DNA from: CAZJRQ01 sp964548535 | GTDB taxonomy: Bacteria > Bacillota > Clostridia > Oscillospirales > Ruminococcaceae | DNA length: 20,557 nt | Assembly: GCA_964548535.1 (NCBI GenBank) | Contig: CAZJRQ010000036.1 | Coordinates: 1 to 20,557 of the forward strand | Direction: 5' to 3' | Translations under genes and position numbers: made by a program | The notes under the pieces: model-generated | What the model was told of the DNA's origin: nothing | Seen by the model: the letters and a program-made list of their open reading frames with translations, nothing else | The model's database searches: none | Part shown: positions 9,272 to 15,168 of the stretch, in pieces | Layout: each line of letters begins with the position of its first letter | Numbering within the stretch: the stretch's first letter is position 1

Positions 9272-10025
9272 GATAGAAAATTTATCATGCGGATATCAAA
9301 CTGAAATTTTAAAAGACATAAATATTACGATTGAAAAAGGTGAGATATTAGTAATTCTCGGACGAAACGGCTGTGGCAAAACTACTTTGTTAAAGACGAT
9401 TGCGGGTTTAATTGGTTCTAAGGGCGCTGGAAATATTCTAGTTGATGATAAAGATATCAGTGATTATTCAAGAAAAGAGCTTGCAAGAAAATTTGCGTTT
9501 TTACAGCAAACACGGGAATCAGCTGATATTATGGTTCAAAGCTTAGTTGAACATGGCAGGTTTCCGTATCTATCATTTTCAAGACGTTTAGCTGATAATG
9601 ATAAGAAAATTGTTGATGATGCGATGAAGAAAACTGGGGCTTATCCACTTAAAAATAAGAATGTCAGAAAGCTTTCGGGCGGTGAGAGGCAAAGAGTTTA
9701 TCTTGCTTTGGCACTCGCTCAAGATACTGATTATTTGTTTTTAGATGAACCAACTACCTACCTTGATTTGCAGTATGTTTTTGAAACAAATGAAATTTTA
9801 AAAAATGTTAGTGGTTATGGTAAATCAGTTGTTGCGGTCATGCATGATTTACAGCAGGCTTTGGATATTGCTGATAAGATTTGTTTAGTTGGCGGTGGAG
9901 AAATAAAGTATTTCGGCAGTTCTGATAATGATGAGTTACTCGAACTAATTAAAACAGAATATAGTGTTGAGTGCGAAATTGTTCAGACGTCACGTGGTAA
10001 GCAACATATTTTTTATAATATATAA
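9264..10025 (+). CDS. FecE/BtuD-type ABC transporter ATP-binding protein
   Basis: ATPase for the FecCD-type permease, 253 residues. It starts at ATG 9264, 7 bases after a perfect AGGAGG; a TTG at 9258 is less likely. Walker A is GRNGCGKTT (about 33-41), the signature LSGGERQR lies near residue 137, Walker B is YLFLDEPT and the H-loop is VMHDLQQAL. Sequence pattern and length fit the iron/cobalamin importer ATPases. It is the last gene before the only sizeable gap (72 bases) in the second half of the sulfur run, so it may end one transcript segment. Confidence 0.92.
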   Translation: MIRIENLSCGYQTEILKDINITIEKGEILVILGRNGCGKTTLLKTIAGLIGSKGAGNILVDDKDISDYSRKELARKFAFLQQTRESADIMVQSLVEHGRFPYLSFSRRLADNDKKIVDDAMKKTGAYPLKNKNVRKLSGGERQRVYLALALAQDTDYLFLDEPTTYLDLQYVFETNEILKNVSGYGKSVVAVMHDLQQALDIADKICLVGGGEIKYFGSSDNDELLELIKTEYSVECEIVQTSRGKQHIFYNI

Positions 10026-10058
10026 GTATTATTATTTTAATGAATTTGGATATTAATT

Positions 10059-10077
10059 CTGATATAAATTATATCAG
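10059..10077. promoter_or_regulatory. Perfect 9-bp palindrome before the sulfite reductase gene (operator candidate)
   Basis: Two 9-base arms, CTGATATAA and its exact complement TTATATCAG, flank a single central A at 10068. The spacing is too tight for a stable RNA hairpin, so a DNA-binding dimer site is more likely than a terminator; no T-tract follows. It lies 20 bases before the ATG at 10098, in the only sizeable intergenic gap of this part of the operon. The regulator is unknown; a cysteine- or iron-responsive repressor is a guess. AT-rich chance palindromes remain possible. Confidence 0.4.
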
Positions 10078-10097
10078 CAGAAAGGAATGTTTGTTAC

Positions 10098-10970
10098 ATG
10101 GGTAAAGTCGATTATGCAGCATTAAAAAAAGGCGGATTTATGCGTCAGAAGCAGAAAAACTGTTTCTCGCTTAGAGTTAAGGTTGTTGGAGGTAATCTAA
10201 CGTCTCAAAATATTAAGACTATTGCAGAAGTGTCTGAAAAGTATGGTGAGGGATATGTTCATCTTACGTCAAGACAGAGTCTTGAGATTCCATTTATAAA
10301 AGCTGATGATGTTGATGAGGTGCTTGCTGATCTTGAAAAAGGCGATGTAAAGCGCGGTGTTTGTGGACCTAGAGTAAGAACAATTACAGCTTGTCAAGGT
10401 AGTGAGATTTGTCCAAGCGGATGTATTGATACCACTGCTTTAGCAAAAGAACTTGATGAAAGATATTTCGGACGTGAACTGCCTCATAAGTTCAAATTCG
10501 GTGTAACAGGCTGTGTGAACAATTGCTTGAAAGCTGAGGAGAATGATGTTGGTGTAAAGGGCGGTCTTTATGTTCAATGGAAAAAAGATGCCTGTATTAA
10601 TTGCGGACTTTGCGTAAAGGTATGTCGCTCGAAAGCTATTGCAATTGACGATAATGGTGAGCTTACAATCGATAGATCAAAATGCAACTATTGCGGAAGA
10701 TGCTACAAAACTTGTCCGACCGATGCTTGGGATGTGGAAAGCGTTTATGTAGTTTCATTTGGAGGATTATTTGGTAATCAGATTATTAAGGGTGAGGAGA
10801 TTATTCCACCAATAAAATCTAAGGATAAGCTTTTTGAAATTACTGATGCAGCTATAGATTTCTTTGCAGAAAATGCAAATCCTAGCGAGCGTTTTAGGTT
10901 GACTATTCAACGTATTGGTGAGGATAAATTTAAGGAGAAAATCAAGGAGGCATATGAAAATGGAAATTAA
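10098..10970 (+). CDS. Small sirohaem sulfite reductase with fused ferredoxin domain
   Basis: Predicted to reduce sulfite to sulfide with six electrons in the cytoplasm. The 290 residues contain an N-terminal ferrodoxin-like half (KGGFMRQKQKNCFSLRV), then the sirohaem-[4Fe-4S] motif: C99-x5-C105 and C139-x3-C143. A two-cluster ferredoxin insert follows: C166, C169, C172, C176 and C196, C199, C202, C206. This is the compact type seen in AsrC and related low-mass assimilatory enzymes, much smaller than CysI (about 570). AAAGGA stands 8 bases or so before the ATG. It sits between the APS reductase genes and the sulfur-carrier genes, exactly where sulfide would be produced. A nitrite reductase role cannot be excluded from sequence alone but does not fit the context. 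Confidence 0.87.
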   Translation: MGKVDYAALKKGGFMRQKQKNCFSLRVKVVGGNLTSQNIKTIAEVSEKYGEGYVHLTSRQSLEIPFIKADDVDEVLADLEKGDVKRGVCGPRVRTITACQGSEICPSGCIDTTALAKELDERYFGRELPHKFKFGVTGCVNNCLKAEENDVGVKGGLYVQWKKDACINCGLCVKVCRSKAIAIDDNGELTIDRSKCNYCGRCYKTCPTDAWDVESVYVVSFGGLFGNQIIKGEEIIPPIKSKDKLFEITDAAIDFFAENANPSERFRLTIQRIGEDKFKEKIKEAYENGN

Positions 10971-11205
10971 TATTGATGAAAATTTAGATATAACAACAAA
11001 GGTTTGCCCACTTACTTTTGTATCAGCAAAGGTGGCACTTGAAGAGCTAGAAGACGGCGAGATAATTTCAATTAGAATGAATGACGGCGAACCAGTTCAG
11101 AATGTTCCAAGAAGTATTAAGGAAGAGGGACATCAGATCTTAAAGCTTATTAATAATGAGGACGGCACATATAACCTTATCGTTAAAAAAGTAGGAGATG
11201 ATTAA
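10960..11205 (+). CDS. TusA/SirA-family sulfur-transfer protein, variant CPLT motif
   Basis: Small sulfurtransferase-like protein; family members carry sulfur as a persulfide on one conserved cysteine. From ATG 10960 it has 81 residues; ATG 10954 is in frame, but AAGGAGG ends at 10950 and spaces better to 10960. The cysteine is C16 in TTKVCPLTF. The usual CPxP motif has Thr where the second Pro should be. The rest has the TusA beta-alpha pattern, with a glycine-poor C-terminal strand. The start overlaps the sulfite reductase end by 11 bases, indicating coupled translation. A SirA-type protein is also part of the Wolinella homocysteine cluster, so a shared role in handling sulfide is likely but unproven. 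Confidence 0.82.
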   Translation: MEINIDENLDITTKVCPLTFVSAKVALEELEDGEIISIRMNDGEPVQNVPRSIKEEGHQILKLINNEDGTYNLIVKKVGDD

Positions 11206-11207
11206 AT

Positions 11208-11519
11208 TTGGCACAGAGAATCAAAGCGGATGATTTTAAGAGCAAGGTTTTAGAAAATGAGCTTGCTGTTTTAGTTGATTTTTATTCTGACAGCTGTGTT
11301 CCATGCAAACAGCTAGCTCCTGTTTTAGGGGATATTGAAGATGAACTTGAGGATAAGCTTGCGGTTTTTAAGGTAAATGTAAATTTTGACACTGATTTGG
11401 CTTTGCAGTATGGAGTTCAATCATCCCCAACAATTATTTTGTTTAAAAATGGTGAGGCCGTAAAATCAAGAAGTGGTTTTGCAAAAAAAGATGAAATTTT
11501 AAAATGGATTGATGAATAA
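11208..11519 (+). CDS. Thioredoxin-like protein with CVPC active site
   Basis: Thiol-disulfide oxidoreductase, 103 residues, the usual length of thioredoxin. The active site is C30-V-P-C33 in the context DSCVPCKQLAP, where standard thioredoxin has WCGPCK; the Trp and Gly are replaced by Ser and Val. The cis-proline P74 in SSPTIILF is kept, as is the GFAKKDEILKWI helix. It begins at a TTG two bases after the TusA-like stop, with AGGAG about 10 bases upstream; no better ATG is near. Its place suggests it reduces a disulfide or persulfide on the TusA-like protein or donates electrons to a sulfur enzyme. That is inference from position. Confidence 0.88.
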   Translation: MAQRIKADDFKSKVLENELAVLVDFYSDSCVPCKQLAPVLGDIEDELEDKLAVFKVNVNFDTDLALQYGVQSSPTIILFKNGEAVKSRSGFAKKDEILKWIDE

Positions 11520-11541
11520 AAACTAAATTATAAAGGAAAGT

Positions 11542-11757
11542 GTGAGTAATATGAAGATAACAGTAGCTGGCGTTGATAAGGAAGTTAAGGACGGTTTAAC
11601 TCTTGTAGAGCTTATTGAAGTTGAGAATGTAGAAACACCCGAGTATGTTACAGTTGCGATTAATGATGACTTTGTAAAAAAAGATGATATTCAAAGCACT
11701 GTAATTAAAGAGGGCGACAGCGTAGAATTTCTATACTTTATGGGAGGTGGCCGATAA
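11542..11757 (+). CDS. ThiS/MoaD-like sulfur carrier protein ending in GGGR
   Basis: Ubiquitin-fold sulfur carrier, about 71 residues. The C-terminus is FMGGGR, so the diglycine that E1-like enzymes adenylate is capped by one Arg. Most ThiS, MoaD and CysO proteins end exactly in GG. The HcyS protein of Wolinella succinogenes carries one extra residue (Ala) that the HcyD metalloprotease removes. By analogy the Arg is probably cut off by the JAMM protease encoded two genes downstream. The start is either GTG 11542 (AAAGGA 4 bases upstream) or ATG 11551 (13 bases). The stop overlaps the next start in TAATG, which fits a carrier and its activating enzyme being made together. Thiamin or molybdopterin roles are less likely: no thi or moa genes are near. 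Confidence 0.87.
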   Translation: MSNMKITVAGVDKEVKDGLTLVELIEVENVETPEYVTVAINDDFVKKDDIQSTVIKEGDSVEFLYFMGGGR

Positions 11758-12563
11758 TGGCTATGACTGACGAACAAATTGAAAGATATTCTAGACATAT
11801 TATACTTAAAGAGGTTGGCGCAAAAGGTCAAAAGAAACTTCTTAACTCTAAGGTTTTGATTATTGGTGCAGGCGGTTTAGGTGCTCCTGCTGCAATGTAT
11901 TTGGCTGCTGCTGGCGTTGGAACAATCGGTATTGCTGATGCTGATGAGGTAGATTTGTCAAATCTGCAAAGACAGATTATTCACTCAACTGCTGATATCG
12001 GCAAGGCAAAAGTTAAGTCTGCAAAAGAAACTATGAATGCAATGAATCCTGATGTCAAAGTAAATACATATAGAACTTTTGTGAATTCTGAGAACATCAA
12101 GGAGCTTATTGCTGAATATGATTTTGTAATTGATGGAACTGACAATTTTCCTGCAAAATTTCTTATTAATGATGCTTGCGTTATGCTTAAAAAGCCTTTT
12201 TCTCATGCTGGAATTATCAGATTTCAGGGACAGCTAATGACTTATGTCCCTGGAGAAGGCCCATGCTATAGATGTATTTTCAAAAATCCACCACCAAAGG
12301 ATGCTGTTCCTACTTGTAAGCAGGCAGGCGTAATTGGTGCAATGGGTGGCGTTATCGGTAGTTTACAGGCTATGGAAGCTGTAAAATACATTATCGGTGT
12401 TGGAAAGCTTTTGACAGGTCAGCTGCTAACTTATGATGCACTAACTATGGAATTCCGTAAGGTTAAGCTACCAAATCATGTTGATGACTGCGGTGTTTGC
12501 GGTGAAAATCCTACAATTACTGAGCTTATTGATTATGAGCAGATTGAGTGTACTGATCACTAA
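11757..12563 (+). CDS. MoeB/ThiF/HesA-family carrier-protein adenylyltransferase (HcyF-like)
   Basis: E1-like enzyme expected to adenylate the C-terminal glycine of the carrier encoded just upstream, so that sulfide can form a thiocarboxylate. The 268 residues contain the nucleotide motif GAGGLG at 37-42, the acidic D61, R71/R72-region QRQIIHS, and D130 in DGTDN. Zinc cysteines are C170 and C173 paired with C245 and C248. C187 in PTCKQAGVIG matches the cysteine of MoeB-type enzymes. There is no rhodanese domain, in agreement with sulfide rather than a persulfide being the donor. GGAGGTGG stands about 7 bases before the ATG, inside the carrier gene. MoeB in molybdopterin synthesis is an alternative, but the genes around it point to sulfur assimilation. 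Confidence 0.92.
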   Translation: MAMTDEQIERYSRHIILKEVGAKGQKKLLNSKVLIIGAGGLGAPAAMYLAAAGVGTIGIADADEVDLSNLQRQIIHSTADIGKAKVKSAKETMNAMNPDVKVNTYRTFVNSENIKELIAEYDFVIDGTDNFPAKFLINDACVMLKKPFSHAGIIRFQGQLMTYVPGEGPCYRCIFKNPPPKDAVPTCKQAGVIGAMGGVIGSLQAMEAVKYIIGVGKLLTGQLLTYDALTMEFRKVKLPNHVDDCGVCGENPTITELIDYEQIECTDH

Positions 12564-12611
12564 TAGTACGATTATTTGTACTTATATTCTTGCATGAATG
12601 GAGGTAAACTG

Positions 12612-13022
12612 GTGATAGTTTTAAAAAAATCTGATTATGAAAAAATTATTGAACATGCGAAGGTAAACCGTCCTGAAGAGGCATGCGGACTAATTGCTGG
12701 AAATATTGTTGACGGTAAAAATATCGTTGAAGAAGTTTATTTGCTTGAAAATATTGATCATACAAATGAGCATTTTTCTATGGATCCAGCTGAGCAGTTT
12801 AAGGTTTTGAAAGATATTAGAGCAAAGGGATATGTGCAGTTTGGAAATTTCCACTCACATCCTGAAACTCCGTCAAGACCGTCAAATGAGGACAAGCGTC
12901 TAGCTTATGATTCAAAGGCAAGCTACTTGATTTTGTCGCTTATGGATATTGAAAATCCAGTGCTTAATTCTTTTAAAATTTCTGGTGATGAGGTAGAAAT
13001 TGAAGAAATTGAGATTGTCTGA
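12612..13022 (+). CDS. JAMM/MPN+ metalloprotease (Mec/HcyD-like)
   Basis: Zinc metalloprotease of the JAB1/MPN family, 136 residues from GTG 12612, which has GGAGG 7 bases upstream; a longer frame from 12576 lacks a ribosome site. The full catalytic motif is present: E23 in EEACG, then H81-S-H83, seven residues, S91, two residues, D94. Bacterial relatives next to sulfur carriers cleave amino acids from the carrier tail: Mec releases cysteine from CysO-Cys, and HcyD both removes the capping Ala of HcyS and releases homocysteine. Here it probably removes the Arg cap of the GGGR carrier and later frees the finished amino acid. It closes the sulfur operon; no terminator separates it from rnpB. 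Confidence 0.92.
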   Translation: MIVLKKSDYEKIIEHAKVNRPEEACGLIAGNIVDGKNIVEEVYLLENIDHTNEHFSMDPAEQFKVLKDIRAKGYVQFGNFHSHPETPSRPSNEDKRLAYDSKASYLILSLMDIENPVLNSFKISGDEVEIEEIEIV

Positions 13023-13031
13023 TTCTTACAT

Positions 13032-13060
13032 TTGACAACGGTTTTGAAAAATGTTATAAT
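13032..13060 (+). promoter_or_regulatory. Consensus sigma-A promoter of rnpB
   Basis: A perfect -35 TTGACA (13032-13037) and a perfect -10 TATAAT (13055-13060) are separated by 17 bases. The RNA would begin about 7 bases downstream, at the 5' strand of helix P1 of RNase P RNA. It begins only 9 bases after the last codon of the protease gene. Confidence 0.93.
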
Positions 13061-13066
13061 ATTTAA

Positions 13067-13410
13067 GCGAGTAAGCTATACGGTAGCGTGAACGCTTTAG
13101 TTCATGAGGAAAGTCCGAGCATCATAGAGCAGGGTAGCTGATAACATCAGCCGAGGGTGACCTTAGAGCAAGTGCAACAGAAATATACCGCTATAGCAAT
13201 ATAGTAAGGGTGGAAAGGTGAGGTAAGAGCTCACCGGAGTAATAGAGATATTACTGCCATGTAAACCTTATCCGGTGCAACACCAATGGTAATTGTCAAG
13301 TCAATGGCTGCTCGTCAGGCTTGCGGTTATAGGTGGCTTGAGATGTCTGGCGACAGGCATACTAGATAGATTACCGTACACGACAAAACTCGGCTTATCG
13401 GCTTAGTCGC
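13067..13410 (+). ncRNA. rnpB: RNase P RNA, bacterial type A
   Basis: Catalytic RNA of RNase P, which cuts the 5' leader from tRNA precursors. The most conserved block GAGGAAAGTCCGAGC is at 13106-13120. Other landmarks are AGTGCAACAGAAATATACCG, the AAGGGTGGAAAGGTG stretch, the GGTGCAACACC loop thought to meet tRNA CCA ends, and the 3' AGATAGATTACCG...ACAAAACTCGGCTTA segment. Helix P1 closes the molecule: bases 13067-13077 pair with 13400-13410 with one internal mismatch, which fixes the ends. The length of about 344 is normal. Strong promoter upstream, terminator at 13452-13488. Confidence 0.97.
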
Positions 13411-13451
13411 ATATTTGTATTTTATAATGTTTTCATTATTTTTAATACGTA

Positions 13452-13488
13452 AAAACGCTTATCTGATTTATTTTCAGATAAGCGTTTT
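13452..13488. terminator. Long bidirectional terminator between rnpB and the methyltransferase gene
   Basis: Perfect 15-base inverted repeat (13452-13466 and 13474-13488) with a 7-base loop. T-runs close both arms, so it can end rnpB transcripts on the plus strand and the minus-strand gene that stops at 13491. The sulfur operon may also end here, since none was seen earlier. Confidence 0.9.
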
Positions 13489-13490
13489 GT

Positions 13491-14555
13491 TTATATACAG
13501 AACAAATTTGTTTCCCATGCGGGGTAGTATTGATATTGTCTGATATAGAAAGAATAGTTTGGATTAAGCCTATGAATAAGCAGAGGAATATCAATTAGAT
13601 CATAACATCTGTGATACAATGCTGTACAAATTTTCGGACTGTGTTTTTGTATTGTTTTTTCACTGCCCAGCAATGCCTGTTTGTCAGCACCCTCAACGTC
13701 GTATTTTATATAGGTGCATTTTTTACCAGAGAGAATATTATCAAGAGATCTAGCAAATACCTTAGCACCTTTTGAATCTATTTGAGCTTGTCGGCCAGAG
13801 CCCTGTGAGAAATTAATTATAGTATCAGTATTCCATGCTGGATTATTGTAGAATGAAATATTTTCGAGATAAAGCGAGTTCTTAACGCATTTCTTAAAGT
13901 TTTTCTTGTTAGGCTCAAGAGCGATTATCTGCCTATATTTATTATCAGTATGCGCTAGAAATTCCTTTATAGTATCGCCGGTATAAGCACCTAAGTCGCA
14001 GTAAGTTTCGTTATCTGTGAGTTTCAAAATGTTATTGTATGCCTCACTAGGCGTGGTGTATACTTCTTTTAGAAATCTGACTTCACCAGTAATTTTATAC
14101 AAAAGCACATTTTCAAATACTTGCTTTGACTTTTCGTCAGCAAGCAGGGAATAAACATTGTATACATCATCGAATCTATCAAGAATTTTACTTTTTGAAA
14201 AGCAATCATGACCTATCACAGACGTATCAGGAAAAACTAGTGTGTGCTTCGCGGTAATTTCATCAATATTCTTCATGACGTTAGGAATACTTGTGCCAAA
14301 TGCAACTGCGACGGAAAAATCGTTATATTCATCTTCGATTTGTGAAAGAGTTTTAACCTTGTATCCTGCGAATTGATGATTTCGAACAAAGTCGTCACTA
14401 GCAAAAATTCCTTCGCATTTTAGATTATATTTCTCGAATGCAGATAGTATTTTTTCACAGCCGTCACCCATCCCGTAAATGAATATTGGCTGTTTCTTTT
14501 CTCTTAGTGTTTCGTGCCAAGGTTTTTGTGTTTGTAAAAAACTTTTGCAAAGCAT
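13491..14555 (-). CDS. FkbM-family methyltransferase with N-terminal Rossmann-like domain
   Basis: Predicted SAM-dependent methyltransferase, 354 residues. The first 110 or so residues form a separate nucleotide-fold-like region opening with IFIYGMGDGCEKIL, similar to segments that precede FkbM domains in surface-glycan proteins. The SAM motif CDLGAYTGDT is at 186-195, ALEPN at 212-216 and KYDVEGADKQALLG at 284-297, the FkbM hallmark. FkbM enzymes usually O-methylate sugars or antibiotics, so a cell-surface polysaccharide target is plausible; no glycan genes are adjacent. It is monocistronic: terminator hairpins lie on both sides. The ribosome site before the ATG is weak (GGGCAG about 10 bases away), so the start is uncertain. 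Confidence 0.84.
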   Translation of the reverse strand: MLCKSFLQTQKPWHETLREKKQPIFIYGMGDGCEKILSAFEKYNLKCEGIFASDDFVRNHQFAGYKVKTLSQIEDEYNDFSVAVAFGTSIPNVMKNIDEITAKHTLVFPDTSVIGHDCFSKSKILDRFDDVYNVYSLLADEKSKQVFENVLLYKITGEVRFLKEVYTTPSEAYNNILKLTDNETYCDLGAYTGDTIKEFLAHTDNKYRQIIALEPNKKNFKKCVKNSLYLENISFYNNPAWNTDTIINFSQGSGRQAQIDSKGAKVFARSLDNILSGKKCTYIKYDVEGADKQALLGSEKTIQKHSPKICTALYHRCYDLIDIPLLIHRLNPNYSFYIRQYQYYPAWETNLFCI

Positions 14556-14638
14556 TATATTTTTCTGCCCATATACAAAAATTGATTAATCAAATTTTGC
14601 GCGGACTATTCCCACCTTTCTATTATTATATAAAAATT

Positions 14639-14661
14639 AAGGCGGCAAGAACTGCCGCCTT
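14639..14661. terminator. Hairpin terminator after the PH-domain gene
   Basis: Nine-base arms AAGGCGGCA and TGCCGCCTT (14639-14647, 14653-14661) around a 5-base loop. On the minus strand the stem is followed by TTAATTTTTATA, a U-rich tract, so it ends the PH-domain transcript. A T-run on the plus strand makes it potentially bidirectional. Confidence 0.85.
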
Positions 14662-14681
14662 TTTAATTATTTTGTGGATTT

Positions 14682-15092
14682 CTATTGTTCATCACCATAA
14701 TCTACTGAATCAGTATGATAAATATCATGATGTCCGCCAACCATATCACGGCCTCTAATGCTGTATTTATCACGATTTATATCAATCTGTTTATCAAGCA
14801 TATCTAAAAACTTACGAGGATTTTTTATAGATTTAATTTCCTTAACTGGAGTGTCAACATCCTTGACATGCATGATAATAGTACCGCATTTAAATATTCT
14901 TTCAAAAAAATGAAGGACTAATTTTTTATCGGTAACTCTGTAAAGCTCAAGTTCGTCTTCCTCAATTTTAAAAAAACCTACGCGCGTAATAAATTTATTT
15001 TCAGTTAAAAAGTATCTAGTAAAAGATAGTGGAAGTCCAAATAGTGTGCGTTTTTTGTCAGTCCAAATATAATCAAATTCGTGCTTACCCAT
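14682..15092 (-). CDS. Small bacterial PH-domain-like protein
   Basis: Protein of 136 residues with no signal peptide or membrane segment. The core from about residue 24 to 100 matches the bacterial PH domain pattern: TRYFLTENKFITRVGFF, EDELELYRVTDKKL, then a long FERIFKCGTIIMHVKD strand pair and an NPRKFLDMLD helix. In multi-domain relatives this fold is often at the membrane, but here it stands alone and soluble. The C-terminal 25 residues are His/Asp-rich (GGHHDIYHTD). Ribosome site GGAGG is well placed before the ATG. Function unknown. Confidence 0.75.
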   Translation of the reverse strand: MGKHEFDYIWTDKKRTLFGLPLSFTRYFLTENKFITRVGFFKIEEDELELYRVTDKKLVLHFFERIFKCGTIIMHVKDVDTPVKEIKSIKNPRKFLDMLDKQIDINRDKYSIRGRDMVGGHHDIYHTDSVDYGDEQ

Positions 15093-15120
15093 ATATAAAA
15101 CCTCCGATATTTAATACTTA

Positions 15121-15149
15121 ATTTTACAACTTTTATGATAAAAAGTCAA
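15121..15149 (-). promoter_or_regulatory. Promoter of the PH-domain gene
   Basis: On the minus strand, -35 TTGACT (15144-15149) and -10 TAAAAT (15121-15126) with 17-base spacing, about 30 bases before the start codon. It lies directly after the cellulase stop codon. No hairpin terminator was seen between the cellulase gene and this promoter. Confidence 0.75.
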
Positions 15150-15168
15150 TGGATAAATTTGGTTTTCA

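Noticed and set aside
11542..12563. Molybdopterin or thiamin biosynthesis pair (MoaD/MoeB or ThiS/ThiF)
   Set aside because: No moa, moe or thi genes are near; the sulfur-assimilation operon, capped carrier tail and JAMM protease fit thiocarboxylate amino-acid synthesis better.
12567..12584. Inverted repeat AGTAC/GTACT before the protease gene
   Set aside because: Only five base pairs with an AT-rich loop and no T-run; too weak to call a terminator or operator.
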